Source: Verrucosispora sioxanthis (lineage in GTDB: Bacteria > Actinomycetota > Actinomycetes > Mycobacteriales > Micromonosporaceae). Taken from it: DNA of 64,000 nt. Below, piece by piece: positions 25,044 through 33,500 of the stretch (positions are counted from its first letter, which is position 1; each line of letters opens with the position of its first letter). The stretch is taken from positions 186,001 through 250,000 of the forward strand of contig NZ_SAIY01000007.1 in the NCBI RefSeq assembly GCF_010560025.1, read 5' to 3'. The position numbers were made by a program, and so were the translations under genes. The notes below the pieces were generated by a model. The model was not told where the DNA came from, made no database searches, and worked only from the letters and a program-made list of their open reading frames with translations.

Positions 25044-26018
25044 TCAGCCGTTGCCGGTGGTCGACTGCTTGTTGGCCCGCATCCAGTCGGCCATCGTGTC
25101 CCCGGCCATCGCCCGGTACATCGTCAGCGCCTTCTCCCGGTCGGAGACGACCACCGACTCACCGTTGATGGTCTGGCTGCCCAGGTGCGGACTGGTGACG
25201 AAGGTCAGGTTCTCGCCGCGCAGATTGCGGAACTGCACCGCCATGTCGGTGAGCGAGAAGCCCTGGTCGACGGTGACCGCTTCGGTGACCGACTGGAGGA
25301 AGGCGTTGAGCTTCTTCGGGTTGGTGAGCGTGCCCGTGCTCGCCGCCTTGTCCATCAGCGCCCGGAGGAAATCCTGCTGGTGGCGCATCCGGGCGAAGTC
25401 GCCGTCCGGGAACTGCTTGCGTTGACGGATCCAGTCCAGGGCCTCGGCGCCGTTCATGTGGTTGGTGCCCTTGGTGAACTTCCGGTACGGCTTGTGGATC
25501 GAGGTGATGGTCCGCTCCACCTCCAGGTCCACCCCGCCGAGGGCGTCGGTGACCTGCTTGAACCCGGCGAAGTCGATGGCCATCACGTGATCGATGTGCA
25601 CGTCGGTGAAGCACTCGACCGTGCGTACCGCCAGGGGTAGACCACCGAACGCGAACGCAGCGTTGATCTTGCGTCGTTGACCCGTCTCACATCCGGCACC
25701 GGCGCTCTCCGGGATCGGCACGTACAGGTCCCGGGGGATGGAGACGAGGTACGCCTGCTTGTGGTCGGCGGGGATGTGCATGACGATGATCGTGTCGGCC
25801 CGCCACTCACCGGCCCGGTCCATCGGCGCGTCCGGATCCCGCGAGTCGGTGCCCACCATCAGGATGTTGAGCGCACCGTTCACCGCCTTGGCCGGCCGGT
25901 CGCCGGTGATCTCCGAGAACGGGTCGGTGCGGGCCATGTTGTTGTCCAGGCTGCGGGCGTAGAACCAGGCACCCGCGCCGCCGATCAGGGCCAGCACGAG
26001 CACGGCGACGCCGGCCAC
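25044..26018 (-). CDS. LCP-family (LytR-CpsA-Psr) cell wall ligase 3, N-terminus out of frame
   Basis: The intact frame encodes 324 residues: one membrane segment (VAVLVLALIGGAGAWFYARSL), then a complete LCP domain with NILMVGTDSRD, RADTIIVMHIPADHKQAYLVSIPRDLYVPIP, KINAAFAFGG, WIRQRKQFPDGDFARMRHQQDFLRAL and a C-terminal SDREKALTMYRAMAGD. In this frame about 19 codons upstream of GTG 26018, ending at a TGA at 26076-26078, read RRRRPHWRRIALVAG. The natural cytoplasmic N-terminus (HPAYDDEPVPPAARRPRG) is in another frame just upstream. One base lost or gained near 26,045-26,075 explains this. If it is real, translation must start late or shift frame. Confidence 0.75.
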   Translation of the reverse strand: MAGVAVLVLALIGGAGAWFYARSLDNNMARTDPFSEITGDRPAKAVNGALNILMVGTDSRDPDAPMDRAGEWRADTIIVMHIPADHKQAYLVSIPRDLYVPIPESAGAGCETGQRRKINAAFAFGGLPLAVRTVECFTDVHIDHVMAIDFAGFKQVTDALGGVDLEVERTITSIHKPYRKFTKGTNHMNGAEALDWIRQRKQFPDGDFARMRHQQDFLRALMDKAASTGTLTNPKKLNAFLQSVTEAVTVDQGFSLTDMAVQFRNLRGENLTFVTSPHLGSQTINGESVVVSDREKALTMYRAMAGDTMADWMRANKQSTTGNG

Positions 26019-26258
26019 CAGTGCGATGCGGCGCCAGTGCGGTCGCCGCCGTCGCGGCGACGGACGCCACCGGAGTCACCCGGACCAGCGGACCGCGCGG
26101 TCTCCGGGCGGCAGGCGGGACCGGCTCGTCGTCGTACGCCGGGTGCCACTGGCGTCGGCCGGTCCGCCGGCCCGGCCCCCGCGTCCCACCCGGCACTGCC
26201 GCCCGGCGCTGCGGTGCAGGTGAAGGGCCGGCAGGGCGGCGGAAATGGTCGCTGACAT
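26019..26258 (-). pseudogene. Displaced 5' end of LCP gene 3
   Basis: An ATG at 26258 lies one base after the start predicted from TACATT at 26266-26271. From there the likely cytoplasmic N-terminus (SDHFRRPAGPSPAPQRR, then GRRQWHPAYDDEPVPP) is readable, but not in frame with the LCP domain. A second disruption probably lies within the first few codons. This is the 3' edge of a larger frameshift-rich tract. Confidence 0.55.
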
Positions 26259-26265
26259 GTAACTC

Positions 26266-26271
26266 AATGTA
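26266..26271 (-). promoter_or_regulatory. -10 element of LCP gene 3
   Basis: TACATT on the minus strand predicts +1 at 26259, one base before the ATG at 26258. This supports that ATG as the original start of the gene. Confidence 0.45.
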
Positions 26272-26346
26272 CGCAGCACGAGCCAGTCTCGCCCCTACCG
26301 CGGTTTCCGGGGACGACGGCGGTGTCGCCCTGCCCCGTCCGTGCGA

Positions 26347-27304
26347 CTACCCCAGCCGCTTGCGGAAGCGTTCGATGGTGCGCCGCAGTCCCTCCTCCGG
26401 CGCGACGGTCGAGTTCGTGGCCGAAGCGCTTCTCGGGCGAGGGTGAGATCCGGACGACGCACTCGATCGTCGGCGCTACGCGTGACGAATGTCACCTGGA
26501 GAGCGGCTGTCGCAGAGCGACATGATCGTCTCGGCCAGCTCCCGCATGCTCATCTCGTGCCGGTGCCGCAGTTCACCGGCCCGCTCGGTCGAGTCCAGCA
26601 ACAGCAGGATGCCCCGACCAGGTCGGCGACGTAGCAGATGGAATTGGTTGCCGGTGCCAGGTACCGTGATCGGCTCGCCCTGCACGTTTGCGAGATGAAG
26701 GCCGGATGGCCTGCCTGTCGGGCCGCATCCTCGGCCCGCTGTGGTGTTGAAGATCCGCACGATCGTGCGTCCACGCCTCGACTGCGGCGGTACGCCATCG
26801 TCGCGGCCTCCGAGAAGCGCTTCCGCCTCGTCGTAGACGTGTTGCGAATGCCGATCGGGTTGACGTTGCCCCAGTACGTCTCCCCGCTGCGGGTGCTCCT
26901 TCGTCGCCGTACGCCTCCGAGGTGGAGGCCAGCAGGAACCGGGCGCGTCGGCTGCGGCCCGCTCCAGCAGGCGGCAGGGCGGCCACCGGAGCCGACCTGC
27001 AGGATCTCCACCGGCAGCTTCTCGAAGTCCGTCGGGCTGGCTGGCGAGGCTTACGTGCAGGATCGCGTCGAACCGCTCCGCCACCGCCGGATGAAGGCAA
27101 CCTGTCGGAGATGTCGGCCCTCCACCAGCGCGTGAAGGTCGGCGTGTCGAGCAGGTGTGCGACGTTCTCCTTGGACCCGGTGACGAAGTTGTCGAGGGCG
27201 ACGACCGTGCAGCCGCGCTCGATCAGGGAATCCACCAGGTGCGACGGACGAACCTGGCCCCGGCCGGTGACCAGGATGGTGCGACCGGGACCAGCGCTGC
27301 TCAA
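26347..27304 (-). pseudogene. NAD-dependent sugar-nucleotide epimerase/decarboxylase, many frameshifts
   Basis: The 958 bases have about the length of an intact UDP-glucuronate decarboxylase-type gene. The family's motifs appear in order, but they are spread over all three frames. The start TTG at 27304 reads RTILVTG and SHLVDSLIERGCTVVALDNFVTGSKENVAHLL. Other frames then carry FDAILHV, VEILQVGS, RLLERAAADA, GETYWGNVNPIGIRN, RFSEAATMAYRRSRGVD, SICYVADLV, HEMSMRELAETIMSLC and RRPDLTLAREAL. The end is RTIERFRKRLG and a TAG at 26347-26349. The catalytic Tyr and Lys region is itself split between frames. It is either a pseudogene or a poorly determined stretch of sequence. Confidence 0.8.
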
Positions 27305-27356
27305 CCTTCATGAGTTGTCAGCCTAAAGGAGCCCGGTGGCCGGTCCGTCGGGACGG

Positions 27357-27874
27357 TCAGGCCAGTCCCCCGGTAGCGGCCCTGGTGGTGCAGCAGCGGC
27401 TCCACGTCGTCGGTCAGTTCCACCCGCTCGATGGTCGCCCCACCAGCAGACCCCAGCCGTACTGCCGGGCACCGTCGAGGCGGCAGCCGGCCTGGCCGCC
27501 CGCGTCGTCCGGCACCGGCCCGCGTGTCCAGCCAGCCACCGATGGCGAAACAGGCCGCCCGGCGAGGGAACAGGCCGGCGAACCGTCGGCGAGCTGCCGG
27601 TGCGACGGACCGAGCGGGGCCACGGCGAAACGGCCGGCCTCCTCGACCGCCGCCCACAGCCTGACTCGGCGTCCACCAGCCCGAGCAGTCGGCCCGGCTC
27701 TCGCACCAGGGTCGACGACACCGTCAGGCCGGCCGGCCCCGGCGCCGTCCAGAGGGTCACCGGCGCGGCGAGCCGGCCCCGCAGCCGGCGTACGGGCGAA
27801 CGATCCTCGGCCGGCGCGGCGAACGGGTCGGTGTGGTGGATCCGGGCACCCGGCTCATGATTCACGTGAAACAT
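27357..27874 (-). pseudogene. Flavin reductase-like gene, frameshifted
   Basis: From ATG 27874 the frame reads MFHVNHEPGARIHHTDPF, then RLAAPVTLWTAPGPAGLTVSSTLV, a flavin reductase-like FMN-binding domain. Similarity then jumps frames: RQLADGSPAC and GCRLDGARQYGWGLLV in one, ATIERVELTDDVEPLLHHQGRYRG in another. One extra G near 27,365-27,370 separates the last part from the expected TGA at 27357-27359. At least three disruptions are needed. The start codon region overlaps a parS-like site, and the 5' end matches intact relatives as I remember them. Confidence 0.65.
27858..27873. promoter_or_regulatory. parS-like ParB-binding site
   Basis: TGATTCACGTGAAACA matches the bacterial parS consensus TGTTTCACGTGAAACA at 15 of 16 positions. 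It overlaps the first codons of the broken flavin reductase gene. parS sites load ParB for chromosome segregation and in actinomycetes cluster around the replication origin. Confidence 0.65.
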
Positions 27875-27918
27875 TGTGACCCGTCCGCCCGGTTCGTGGG
27901 CCTCGGCTACAGCTCGCG

Positions 27919-27972
27919 AGATGCGGCATGTTGGGGTGTCTCCCGGTAGGGACACCGCGACATGCCGCATCT
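27919..27972 (-). terminator. Nested inverted repeat, family A, after the ABC exporter genes
   Basis: Perfect 13-bp outer arms (27919-27931 with 27960-27972) enclose a GGTGTC/GACACC inner stem. It lies 11 bases past the permease stop and probably ends that transcript. The right arm CCGCGACATGCCGCATCT recurs, with small changes, in the hairpins at 38,852 and 58,641. Confidence 0.6.
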
Positions 27973-27982
27973 GGTGCGACGG

Positions 27983-29674
27983 TCAGCGGCGGGGGGTGAC
28001 CAGGGCGAGCAGTTCGGGCTGGCGGCGGTCCAGCACGTCGCCGGCCAGGTACGCGCCGAGCAGCGCCGCGCCGACGCCGTAGGCCACGCCCAGCGGCAGG
28101 CCCAGCCAGAGCCACGCGTCGCCGAGCAGTGCCGCGGCGAGCACCATCGGTGCGGCGAGCGCCCCGGTGGCCACCATGGCCAGCAGGGTCAGCATGCCCT
28201 TGACCACCCCGGCTCCGCTGTTCATCGCGAACGGGTTGCTCGTCTCCGGCAGCGAGTACGCGCCCAGCACCGAGACGAACGAGTTGACCGCCAACCCGGC
28301 ACCGTAGGTGGCGACCAGTGCACCCGCCATGAATCCGATCCACGTCGGCTCGCCGAGCACCAGCGCGATCACCACGGCGACCACCGCCAGCATCGGCAGC
28401 ACGTAGAGCGAGAACGCGGTGATCCGGGCGCGCAGCTCCAGCCGCCCCGGCACACCGGCCACCACGTTTGCCGCGTACGCGCTGCCGTCGAAGCCGAACT
28501 GGTTGGCCAGCGTCACCGCGGCGAGCAGACCGACGAAGAGCATGGAGAGGCTGACCAGCACCGGCGAGGAGTCCCCGGCGGCGCTGAAGCCCTGCTCGCT
28601 GTCGAAGGTGAAGCCCTGCCCACCGAAATTGACCATCACCGGCACGAAGAGACCGACCACCGCGATGGTGATCAGGTTGGCGCGTCGTCGGGCGTCCCGC
28701 CACCAGTAGCGGGCCTCCCGGGCGACCAGGGCACCGAACCGGTCCCGGTGCAGCCAGCCGGTGGCCCGGGGGAAGAGCTGGGCCACCACGCCGCCGGTGA
28801 CTCCGGGCCGTGCCCGGGTGGGTCCGGCGGTCGCCGCGCCCACCATCGCCGACTCCAGCGAGCGTGACCACCAGGCCAGCAGCGCGACGATCGTCACCAC
28901 GGTGATCAGCAGCTTCACGGGCGCGGCCCAGGCCCGGCCCTGCGCCACGTCGATACCCACCGTCCAGGGGGCACCGAGGGGAGTCCACCCGATCACCGTC
29001 GCCACGCCGGTGAGCCGGTCCCAGTCGGTGTCCTGGATCGCGGCCACGCCGGCGAGCTGCAACGGGCCGAGCGAGGCGGCGAGCACCGCGAGCAGGACGG
29101 CGGCCAGGTCGCGTACCCGGCGGGAGCGGAGCATGGAGGCGAACGCGCTGGTCACCGCTCGGGCACCGGCGACGCAGAGGAGCAGCCCGCAGACCACCCC
29201 GACGGCGGCGACCAGGGCGGCCGACCAGCCGCCGAACACCCCGGCGGTGACCACCAGCCCGGAGAGGGCCAGCAGCGCGGCGACCGTGGGCACGCTCACC
29301 AGCGCCGCCGCGAACAGCCCGGTCACCAGGGTGCGTCGGGACAGCGGCAGCAGCGCGAAGCGGGCCGGGTCGAGGGTCTCGTCGACGCCGAAGAAGACCA
29401 GCGGCAGCAGCAGCCAACCGAGCACCGTCAGACCACCGGCGAACGCGGCGACCAGCAGGGCGTACCGGTCGTCGCCGGCCAGCCCGGGAGCGGCCAGGCC
29501 GAAGAAGGCAGCGATCGCGAACCAGAGCCCGATCAGCGAGCCGACCAGGAACAGCGCCACCCGCCAGCCCTGACCGCGGAAGTTGTTGCCCATCACCCGC
29601 AGCTTCAGCTTGACGAAGTGACGCGCCGAGACCGACCGCACCTGGCTCGCCGGTGCGGTCACCGGGACAGCCAC
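27983..29674 (-). CDS. ABC-2-type exporter permease
   Basis: A 563-residue integral membrane protein with about 12 hydrophobic segments. It is the partner of the ATPase encoded just upstream, with which it overlaps by 16 bases. The first is RVALFLVGSLIGLWFAIAAFFGLA, and two six-segment halves are separated by a charged loop around residues 290-350 (GPTRARPGVT...REARYWWRDARRRANL). No periplasmic binding protein is present, so export is more likely than import; the substrate is unknown. GTG 29674 has GAGGAG six bases upstream, inside the ATPase gene. A strong hairpin follows the stop. Confidence 0.8.
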   Translation of the reverse strand: MAVPVTAPASQVRSVSARHFVKLKLRVMGNNFRGQGWRVALFLVGSLIGLWFAIAAFFGLAAPGLAGDDRYALLVAAFAGGLTVLGWLLLPLVFFGVDETLDPARFALLPLSRRTLVTGLFAAALVSVPTVAALLALSGLVVTAGVFGGWSAALVAAVGVVCGLLLCVAGARAVTSAFASMLRSRRVRDLAAVLLAVLAASLGPLQLAGVAAIQDTDWDRLTGVATVIGWTPLGAPWTVGIDVAQGRAWAAPVKLLITVVTIVALLAWWSRSLESAMVGAATAGPTRARPGVTGGVVAQLFPRATGWLHRDRFGALVAREARYWWRDARRRANLITIAVVGLFVPVMVNFGGQGFTFDSEQGFSAAGDSSPVLVSLSMLFVGLLAAVTLANQFGFDGSAYAANVVAGVPGRLELRARITAFSLYVLPMLAVVAVVIALVLGEPTWIGFMAGALVATYGAGLAVNSFVSVLGAYSLPETSNPFAMNSGAGVVKGMLTLLAMVATGALAAPMVLAAALLGDAWLWLGLPLGVAYGVGAALLGAYLAGDVLDRRQPELLALVTPRR

Positions 29675-30423
29675 GCCAGCTCCTCACCGGTGGCGGTACG
29701 CCCGCCGACCACCTCGACGAAGACGTCCTCCAGCGAGCGGTCGCCGCGTACCTGCTCCAGCGTGCCGACCCGCTTGATGGTGCCGGCGGCGAGGATCGCC
29801 ACGTGCGTGCAGAGCCGTTGCACGACCTCCATGACGTGGCTGGAGAAGACCACCGTCCCGCCGCCGGCCACGTACCGCTTCAGGATGTCCCGGATGAGTG
29901 CCGCCGAGACCGGGTCGACCGCCTCGAACGGTTCGTCGAGCACGAGCACCCGGGGACCGTGCAACAACGCGCAGGCCAGACCGATCTTCTTCTTCATGCC
30001 CGCGGAGTAGTCGACCACCAGGGTCCGGCCGGCGTCGGCGAGGGCCAGCACGTCGAGCAGCTCCGCCGCCCGCTGGTCGACCACGGCCGGGTCCATGCCG
30101 CGCAGCAGACCGTGGTACGCCAGCAACTCGGCCCCGCTGAGCCGGTCGAACAGGCGTACCCCGTCCGGCATGACGCCGAGCAACTGCTTCGCGGTGACCG
30201 GATCGGCCCACACGTCGTGGCCGAGCACCCAGGCGCCGCCGGAATCGGGCCGTAGCAACCCGACGGCCATCGACAGGGTGGTGGTCTTGCCGGCGCCGTT
30301 CGGGCCGAGCAGCCCGTAGAACGAGCCGGCTGGGACGTCGAGATCCACGCCGGCCACCGCGACCTTGCCGTCGAAGCTCTTGGCCAGGCCGCGCAGCGCC
30401 AACGCCGGGTGCTCACCAGTCAT
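29659..30423 (-). CDS. ABC exporter ATP-binding protein
   Basis: A 254-residue ABC ATPase with Walker A GPNGAGKTT (residues 40-48), signature YSAGMKKKIGLA, Walker B RVLVLDEPFEAVD and the switch histidine in VVFSSHVMEV. The signature has the variant SAGM in place of LSGGQ, which is common in drug/lipid-type ABC-2 systems. It drives the overlapping permease at the membrane. I start at ATG 30423, one base after the +1 predicted from the -10 at 30431-30436; the longer open frame upstream lacks similarity. Confidence 0.88.
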   Translation of the reverse strand: MTGEHPALALRGLAKSFDGKVAVAGVDLDVPAGSFYGLLGPNGAGKTTTLSMAVGLLRPDSGGAWVLGHDVWADPVTAKQLLGVMPDGVRLFDRLSGAELLAYHGLLRGMDPAVVDQRAAELLDVLALADAGRTLVVDYSAGMKKKIGLACALLHGPRVLVLDEPFEAVDPVSAALIRDILKRYVAGGGTVVFSSHVMEVVQRLCTHVAILAAGTIKRVGTLEQVRGDRSLEDVFVEVVGGRTATGEELAWLSR

Positions 30424-30430
30424 GCGCCCG

Positions 30431-30436
30431 ACCGTA
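30431..30436 (-). promoter_or_regulatory. -10 element of the ABC exporter operon (near-leaderless)
   Basis: TACGGT on the minus strand predicts +1 at 30424, one base before the ATG. Confidence 0.5.
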
Positions 30437-30529
30437 TCCCGTGCCGACCAGCCCGCCGCCCGACCGGAGGAGGATCCGCAGCTCATCCCCGAGGCGGACC
30501 AGCGCCGAGCCGGTGCCGCAAGGGCGCGC

Positions 30530-32170
30530 TCAAGAGTGGAGGGCGTCGGGGGCGTGCAGGCGGAGCATGGTGCGGCCGATGTCGGTCGGGGCGCGACGGC
30601 GGGTGGCCAGCGACACCGCGATCATCACCGTGAAGGCAAGCGGCACCGTCCAGGCGGCCGGCTGGGCGATGAGGGTGGCCGGCCAGCCGGTCAGGGCCGG
30701 GCCGAGGACGGTGACCAGGACCGACGCCACGGCGGCCCCGCCGCCGACGAGGATCCCGGCGGCGGCGCCCGCGTCGGTGAGACCCCGCCACCAGATGCCG
30801 AGCACCAGCAGCGGGCAGAAACTGGACGCGGCGACCGCGAACGCCAGGCCCACCACCTGCGAGACGTCCAGACCGGAGACGTTGAGGGCGAGAACCGTCG
30901 GCACCACCCCGGCGATCACCGTGGCCAGCCGGAAACCGCGCACCGAGCCCCGACCGAGCACGTCGGTGGAGATCACCCCGGCGACGCTGGTGAGCAGCCC
31001 GGACGAGGTGGACAGGAAGGCCGCGAACGCCCCGGCGGCGACCAGCGCCGCCAGTAGCCGGCCGGTGGTCCCGGCACCGAGCGCCGCCTCGGGCAGCAGC
31101 ACCACCACCGCGTCGGTCTGGCCGGTGACCAGCAGTTGCGGTGTGTAGATCCGGCCCAGTACGCCGTAGATGGTGGGCAGCAGGTAGAAGACCCCGACGA
31201 GGGCCAGGACCACCAGCGTGGTCCGCCGGGCGGCGGCCCCGTCAGGGTTGGTGTAGAAGCGGACAAGCACGTGCGGCAACCCCATGGTGCCCAGAAAGGT
31301 GGCCAGGATCAGCGAGTACGTGCCGAACAGTCCCCGGTCGTCGGAACCGGCGTCGCTGGGCAGCAGCCAGTCGGCGGCCCCGTTGGCCACCCCGGAGACC
31401 TCCGGCACCGGTTCACCCTCGGCGAAGCTCAGCTCGTCGCCGGGGCGTACCTCCAGGGTCTGACCGTCGGAGAGGGTGAGCACGGCGCGTTGCTCGACCA
31501 CCACGGTGGTCGCCGTCCGGAACGTGGCTCCGTCGGGCGGGGTCACCGCCGGGCGACCGTCGGCCTGCCACTGCAAGGCCAAAAAGATCGCCGGTACGGC
31601 CAGCGCGGTCAGCTTGAGCCAGTACTGGAACGCCTGCACGAAGGTGACCGCCCGCATCCCACCCAGGGCCACGTTCGCGGTGACGACGGCGGCCACCACC
31701 AGCGCGCCGACCGGGTACGGCGAGCCGGCCAGCGTGGCCAGCGTCAGACCGGCACCTTGGAGCTGCGGCACCAGGTACAGCCACCCGATGAAGATCACGA
31801 AGACGGTGGCCAGCGTCCGTAGCCGGCGGGAGCCGAGCCGCAGTTCGCAGAAGTCGGGCAGGGTGAAGGCGCCGGACCGACGCAGCGGCGCGGCAACGAA
31901 CAGCAGCAGGGCCAGGTAGCCGGCGGCGAACCCGACCGGATACCAGAGCACGTCCACGCCGTACTTGAGGATCAGCCCGGCGACGCCGAGGAAGCTCGCC
32001 GCCGACAGGTACTCGCCGCCGATCGCGGCGGCGTTCCAGGTGGGGCTGACCACCCGGGAGGCGACCAGGAAGTCGGAGGTGGTGCGGGCCAGCCGCAGCC
32101 CGTAGAAGCCGATGGCGACGGTGACCAGGGTGACCGCCACGATCGCCGGTACGACGAGATCGTTGCCCAC
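30530..32170 (-). CDS. Sodium:solute symporter (acetate/pyruvate, ActP/MctC-like)
   Basis: A 546-residue SSS-family transporter with about 13 membrane segments. The N-terminal part, RTTSDFLVASRVVSPTWNAAAIGGEYLSAASFLGVAGL, is characteristic of cation:acetate and monocarboxylate symporters. A hydrophilic loop at about 205-275 (QADGRPAVTPPDGATF...) is longer than in E. coli ActP. It should import acetate, pyruvate or propionate with sodium or protons. GTG 32170 is one base after the stop of the small membrane partner. It lies downstream of a LytS/LytTR pair, a pattern typical of carboxylate sensing. Confidence 0.85.
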   Translation of the reverse strand: MGNDLVVPAIVAVTLVTVAIGFYGLRLARTTSDFLVASRVVSPTWNAAAIGGEYLSAASFLGVAGLILKYGVDVLWYPVGFAAGYLALLLFVAAPLRRSGAFTLPDFCELRLGSRRLRTLATVFVIFIGWLYLVPQLQGAGLTLATLAGSPYPVGALVVAAVVTANVALGGMRAVTFVQAFQYWLKLTALAVPAIFLALQWQADGRPAVTPPDGATFRTATTVVVEQRAVLTLSDGQTLEVRPGDELSFAEGEPVPEVSGVANGAADWLLPSDAGSDDRGLFGTYSLILATFLGTMGLPHVLVRFYTNPDGAAARRTTLVVLALVGVFYLLPTIYGVLGRIYTPQLLVTGQTDAVVVLLPEAALGAGTTGRLLAALVAAGAFAAFLSTSSGLLTSVAGVISTDVLGRGSVRGFRLATVIAGVVPTVLALNVSGLDVSQVVGLAFAVAASSFCPLLVLGIWWRGLTDAGAAAGILVGGGAAVASVLVTVLGPALTGWPATLIAQPAAWTVPLAFTVMIAVSLATRRRAPTDIGRTMLRLHAPDALHS

Positions 32171-32171
32171 G

Positions 32172-32618
32172 TCAGCGCTCCGGCCGCTGGACCAGGTCGG
32201 TGAAGTCCTGCTCGTTGCGCTCGGCCAGGCGGACGTACGTCCACCCGACGGCGACCAGGAACGGGAAGGAGAGCACCCCGAGCAGCAGCCACGGCAGGTT
32301 GACGCCGAGCACGGTCATCCGGCCGACGGAGGGTGCGATGGCGAACAGCCAGGGCAGCCCGCCCAGCCCGACCATCACCACCGCCGACAGTTGCAGGGCC
32401 AGCGCCAGCTGAGCGCGGACCAGGCCGCGAACGAGCGCCTCACCGACCCGGGTCTGCTGGGTCAGTTCGGTGTGGGTGCCGGCGGGCCAGCGCGACCGGC
32501 GGGACACCTCCGCCAGCACCACCCGGGTACGCGCCGGTGGTCCGGATCCGGCGGTCGCATCGGGAGTTCCGGCGGGGTCGGGGCGGCGGGGTGCCGGCGG
32601 TGCATCCTCGGCGGCCAT
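32172..32618 (-). CDS. Small membrane partner of the symporter (DUF485-like role)
   Basis: A 148-residue protein with a disordered proline-rich N-terminus (about 50 residues), two membrane segments (LALALQLSAVVMVGLGGLPWLFAI and LPWLLLGVLSFPFLVAVGWTYV) and a short acidic tail. Small two-segment proteins of the DUF485 kind precede acetate symporters in many bacteria. Here the sequence is divergent but the position and topology are the same. It probably forms a complex with, or stabilises, the symporter. ATG 32618 is exactly at the predicted +1 of the operon. Confidence 0.65.
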   Translation of the reverse strand: MAAEDAPPAPRRPDPAGTPDATAGSGPPARTRVVLAEVSRRSRWPAGTHTELTQQTRVGEALVRGLVRAQLALALQLSAVVMVGLGGLPWLFAIAPSVGRMTVLGVNLPWLLLGVLSFPFLVAVGWTYVRLAERNEQDFTDLVQRPER

Positions 32619-32624
32619 CCCGGC

Positions 32625-32652
32625 AGTCTCGTCGGCCCGACGGGAATGTCAA
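32625..32652 (-). promoter_or_regulatory. Promoter of the symporter operon (leaderless)
   Basis: On the minus strand a consensus -35, TTGACA (32647-32652), is followed after 16 bp by GAGACT (32625-32630). This sets +1 at 32618, the A of the ATG. It is the only perfect -35 I found beside a well-placed -10 in this window. Confidence 0.6.
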
Positions 32653-32658
32653 GCGGCC

Positions 32659-32711
32659 TGTGGACAACGGTGTGGACAACCGGTCGGGCCTGTGGACAAC
32701 CCGGTGGACAA
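32659..32711 (-). promoter_or_regulatory. Four direct repeats (DnaA-box sequence) upstream of the symporter promoter
   Basis: TGTGGACAA occurs at 32659-32667, 32671-32679 and 32691-32699, and GGTGGACAA at 32703-32711, all in one orientation. Start-to-start spacings are 12, 20 and 12. The complement TTGTCCACA is the actinobacterial DnaA-box consensus. The array begins seven bases upstream of the -35, at about -41 to -93 from the predicted start, where activators such as LytTR proteins bind. Confidence 0.65.
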
Positions 32712-32720
32712 CACCGTCGG

Positions 32721-33500
32721 TCAGCGGCTCCACTCCTGCTTGGCGGCCCGGACCAGCTTGTCCTTCAGCTCCCGGGTGTGCCGCCGGCTCACCGGCAGCT
32801 CGGTGTCGTCGATGACCACCACGTAGCCGGAGTTGACCAGGCGGAGTTCGGCGATGAGCCGCAACTGCACCAGGTACGACCGGTGGATCCGGACGAACCC
32901 CGCATCGGCCCATCGTTCGGCGAGCGTCGCCAGGGAAACCCGTACCAGGTGCGACCCGTCCGCCGTGTGCAGCCGGGCGTAGTCGCCCTGCGCCTCGACC
33001 CACCGCACCGCGGACCGGGGCAGCATCCGGGTGGTGCCGGCCAGCTCGACCGGGATGGTGGGATCCTCCTCGGCCCGGGCCAGCGCGGCGGGATGGGTGG
33101 GTACCACCCGCGAGCCGACCACCCGGCGCAGCGCCTCGGCCAACCGCTCGGCGCGTACCGGCTTGCGCACGTAGTCGGTGGCGCCCACGTCGAAGGCGTC
33201 CGCGGCACCGTCGTCGTACGCGGTGACGAAGACGATCGCCGGGGGGCGGGCGAAGCGGCGCAGTACCCGGGCCAGCTCCATGCCGTCCAGGCCGGGCATC
33301 CGGATGTCCAGGAAGACCACGTCCACGTCGTCGTCGCGCAGCACCCGCAGCGCCTCGGTCGCGTCACCGGCCGTGTGCAGCCGGGCCACCCGGGGGTCGG
33401 CCCGCAGGTGGTACGCCAACTCGTCGAGTGCCGGTGGCTCGTCGTCGACCGCCAGCACCCGCAGGAAGCCGGTGCCGGGGGCCGGGCCGGAGCCGGTCAC
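32721..33500 (-). CDS. LytTR-family response regulator
   Basis: A 259-residue response regulator with an N-terminal receiver domain (AVDDEPPALDEL; phosphoacceptor Asp65 in VVFLDIRMPG; conserved lysine in YVRKPV) and a C-terminal LytTR DNA-binding domain (VRWVEAQGDYARLHTADGSHLVR...FVRIHRSYLVQL). GTG 33500 overlaps the kinase stop in a GTGA, so the two are translationally coupled. LytTR proteins bind pairs of direct repeats. The four-repeat array just downstream, before the symporter operon, is its obvious candidate target. Confidence 0.88.
   Translation of the reverse strand: MTGSGPAPGTGFLRVLAVDDEPPALDELAYHLRADPRVARLHTAGDATEALRVLRDDDVDVVFLDIRMPGLDGMELARVLRRFARPPAIVFVTAYDDGAADAFDVGATDYVRKPVRAERLAEALRRVVGSRVVPTHPAALARAEEDPTIPVELAGTTRMLPRSAVRWVEAQGDYARLHTADGSHLVRVSLATLAERWADAGFVRIHRSYLVQLRLIAELRLVNSGYVVVIDDTELPVSRRHTRELKDKLVRAAKQEWSR

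Noticed and set aside
25561..25580. ATCACGTGAT in LCP gene 3 as a second parS site
   Set aside because: Only the central CACGTG matches; the flanks differ from parS at several positions and it lies in coding sequence.
32659..32711. The DnaA-box cluster as the replication origin itself
   Set aside because: dnaA, dnaN and an A/T-rich unwinding region are absent, and four boxes are far fewer than an actinobacterial oriC carries.
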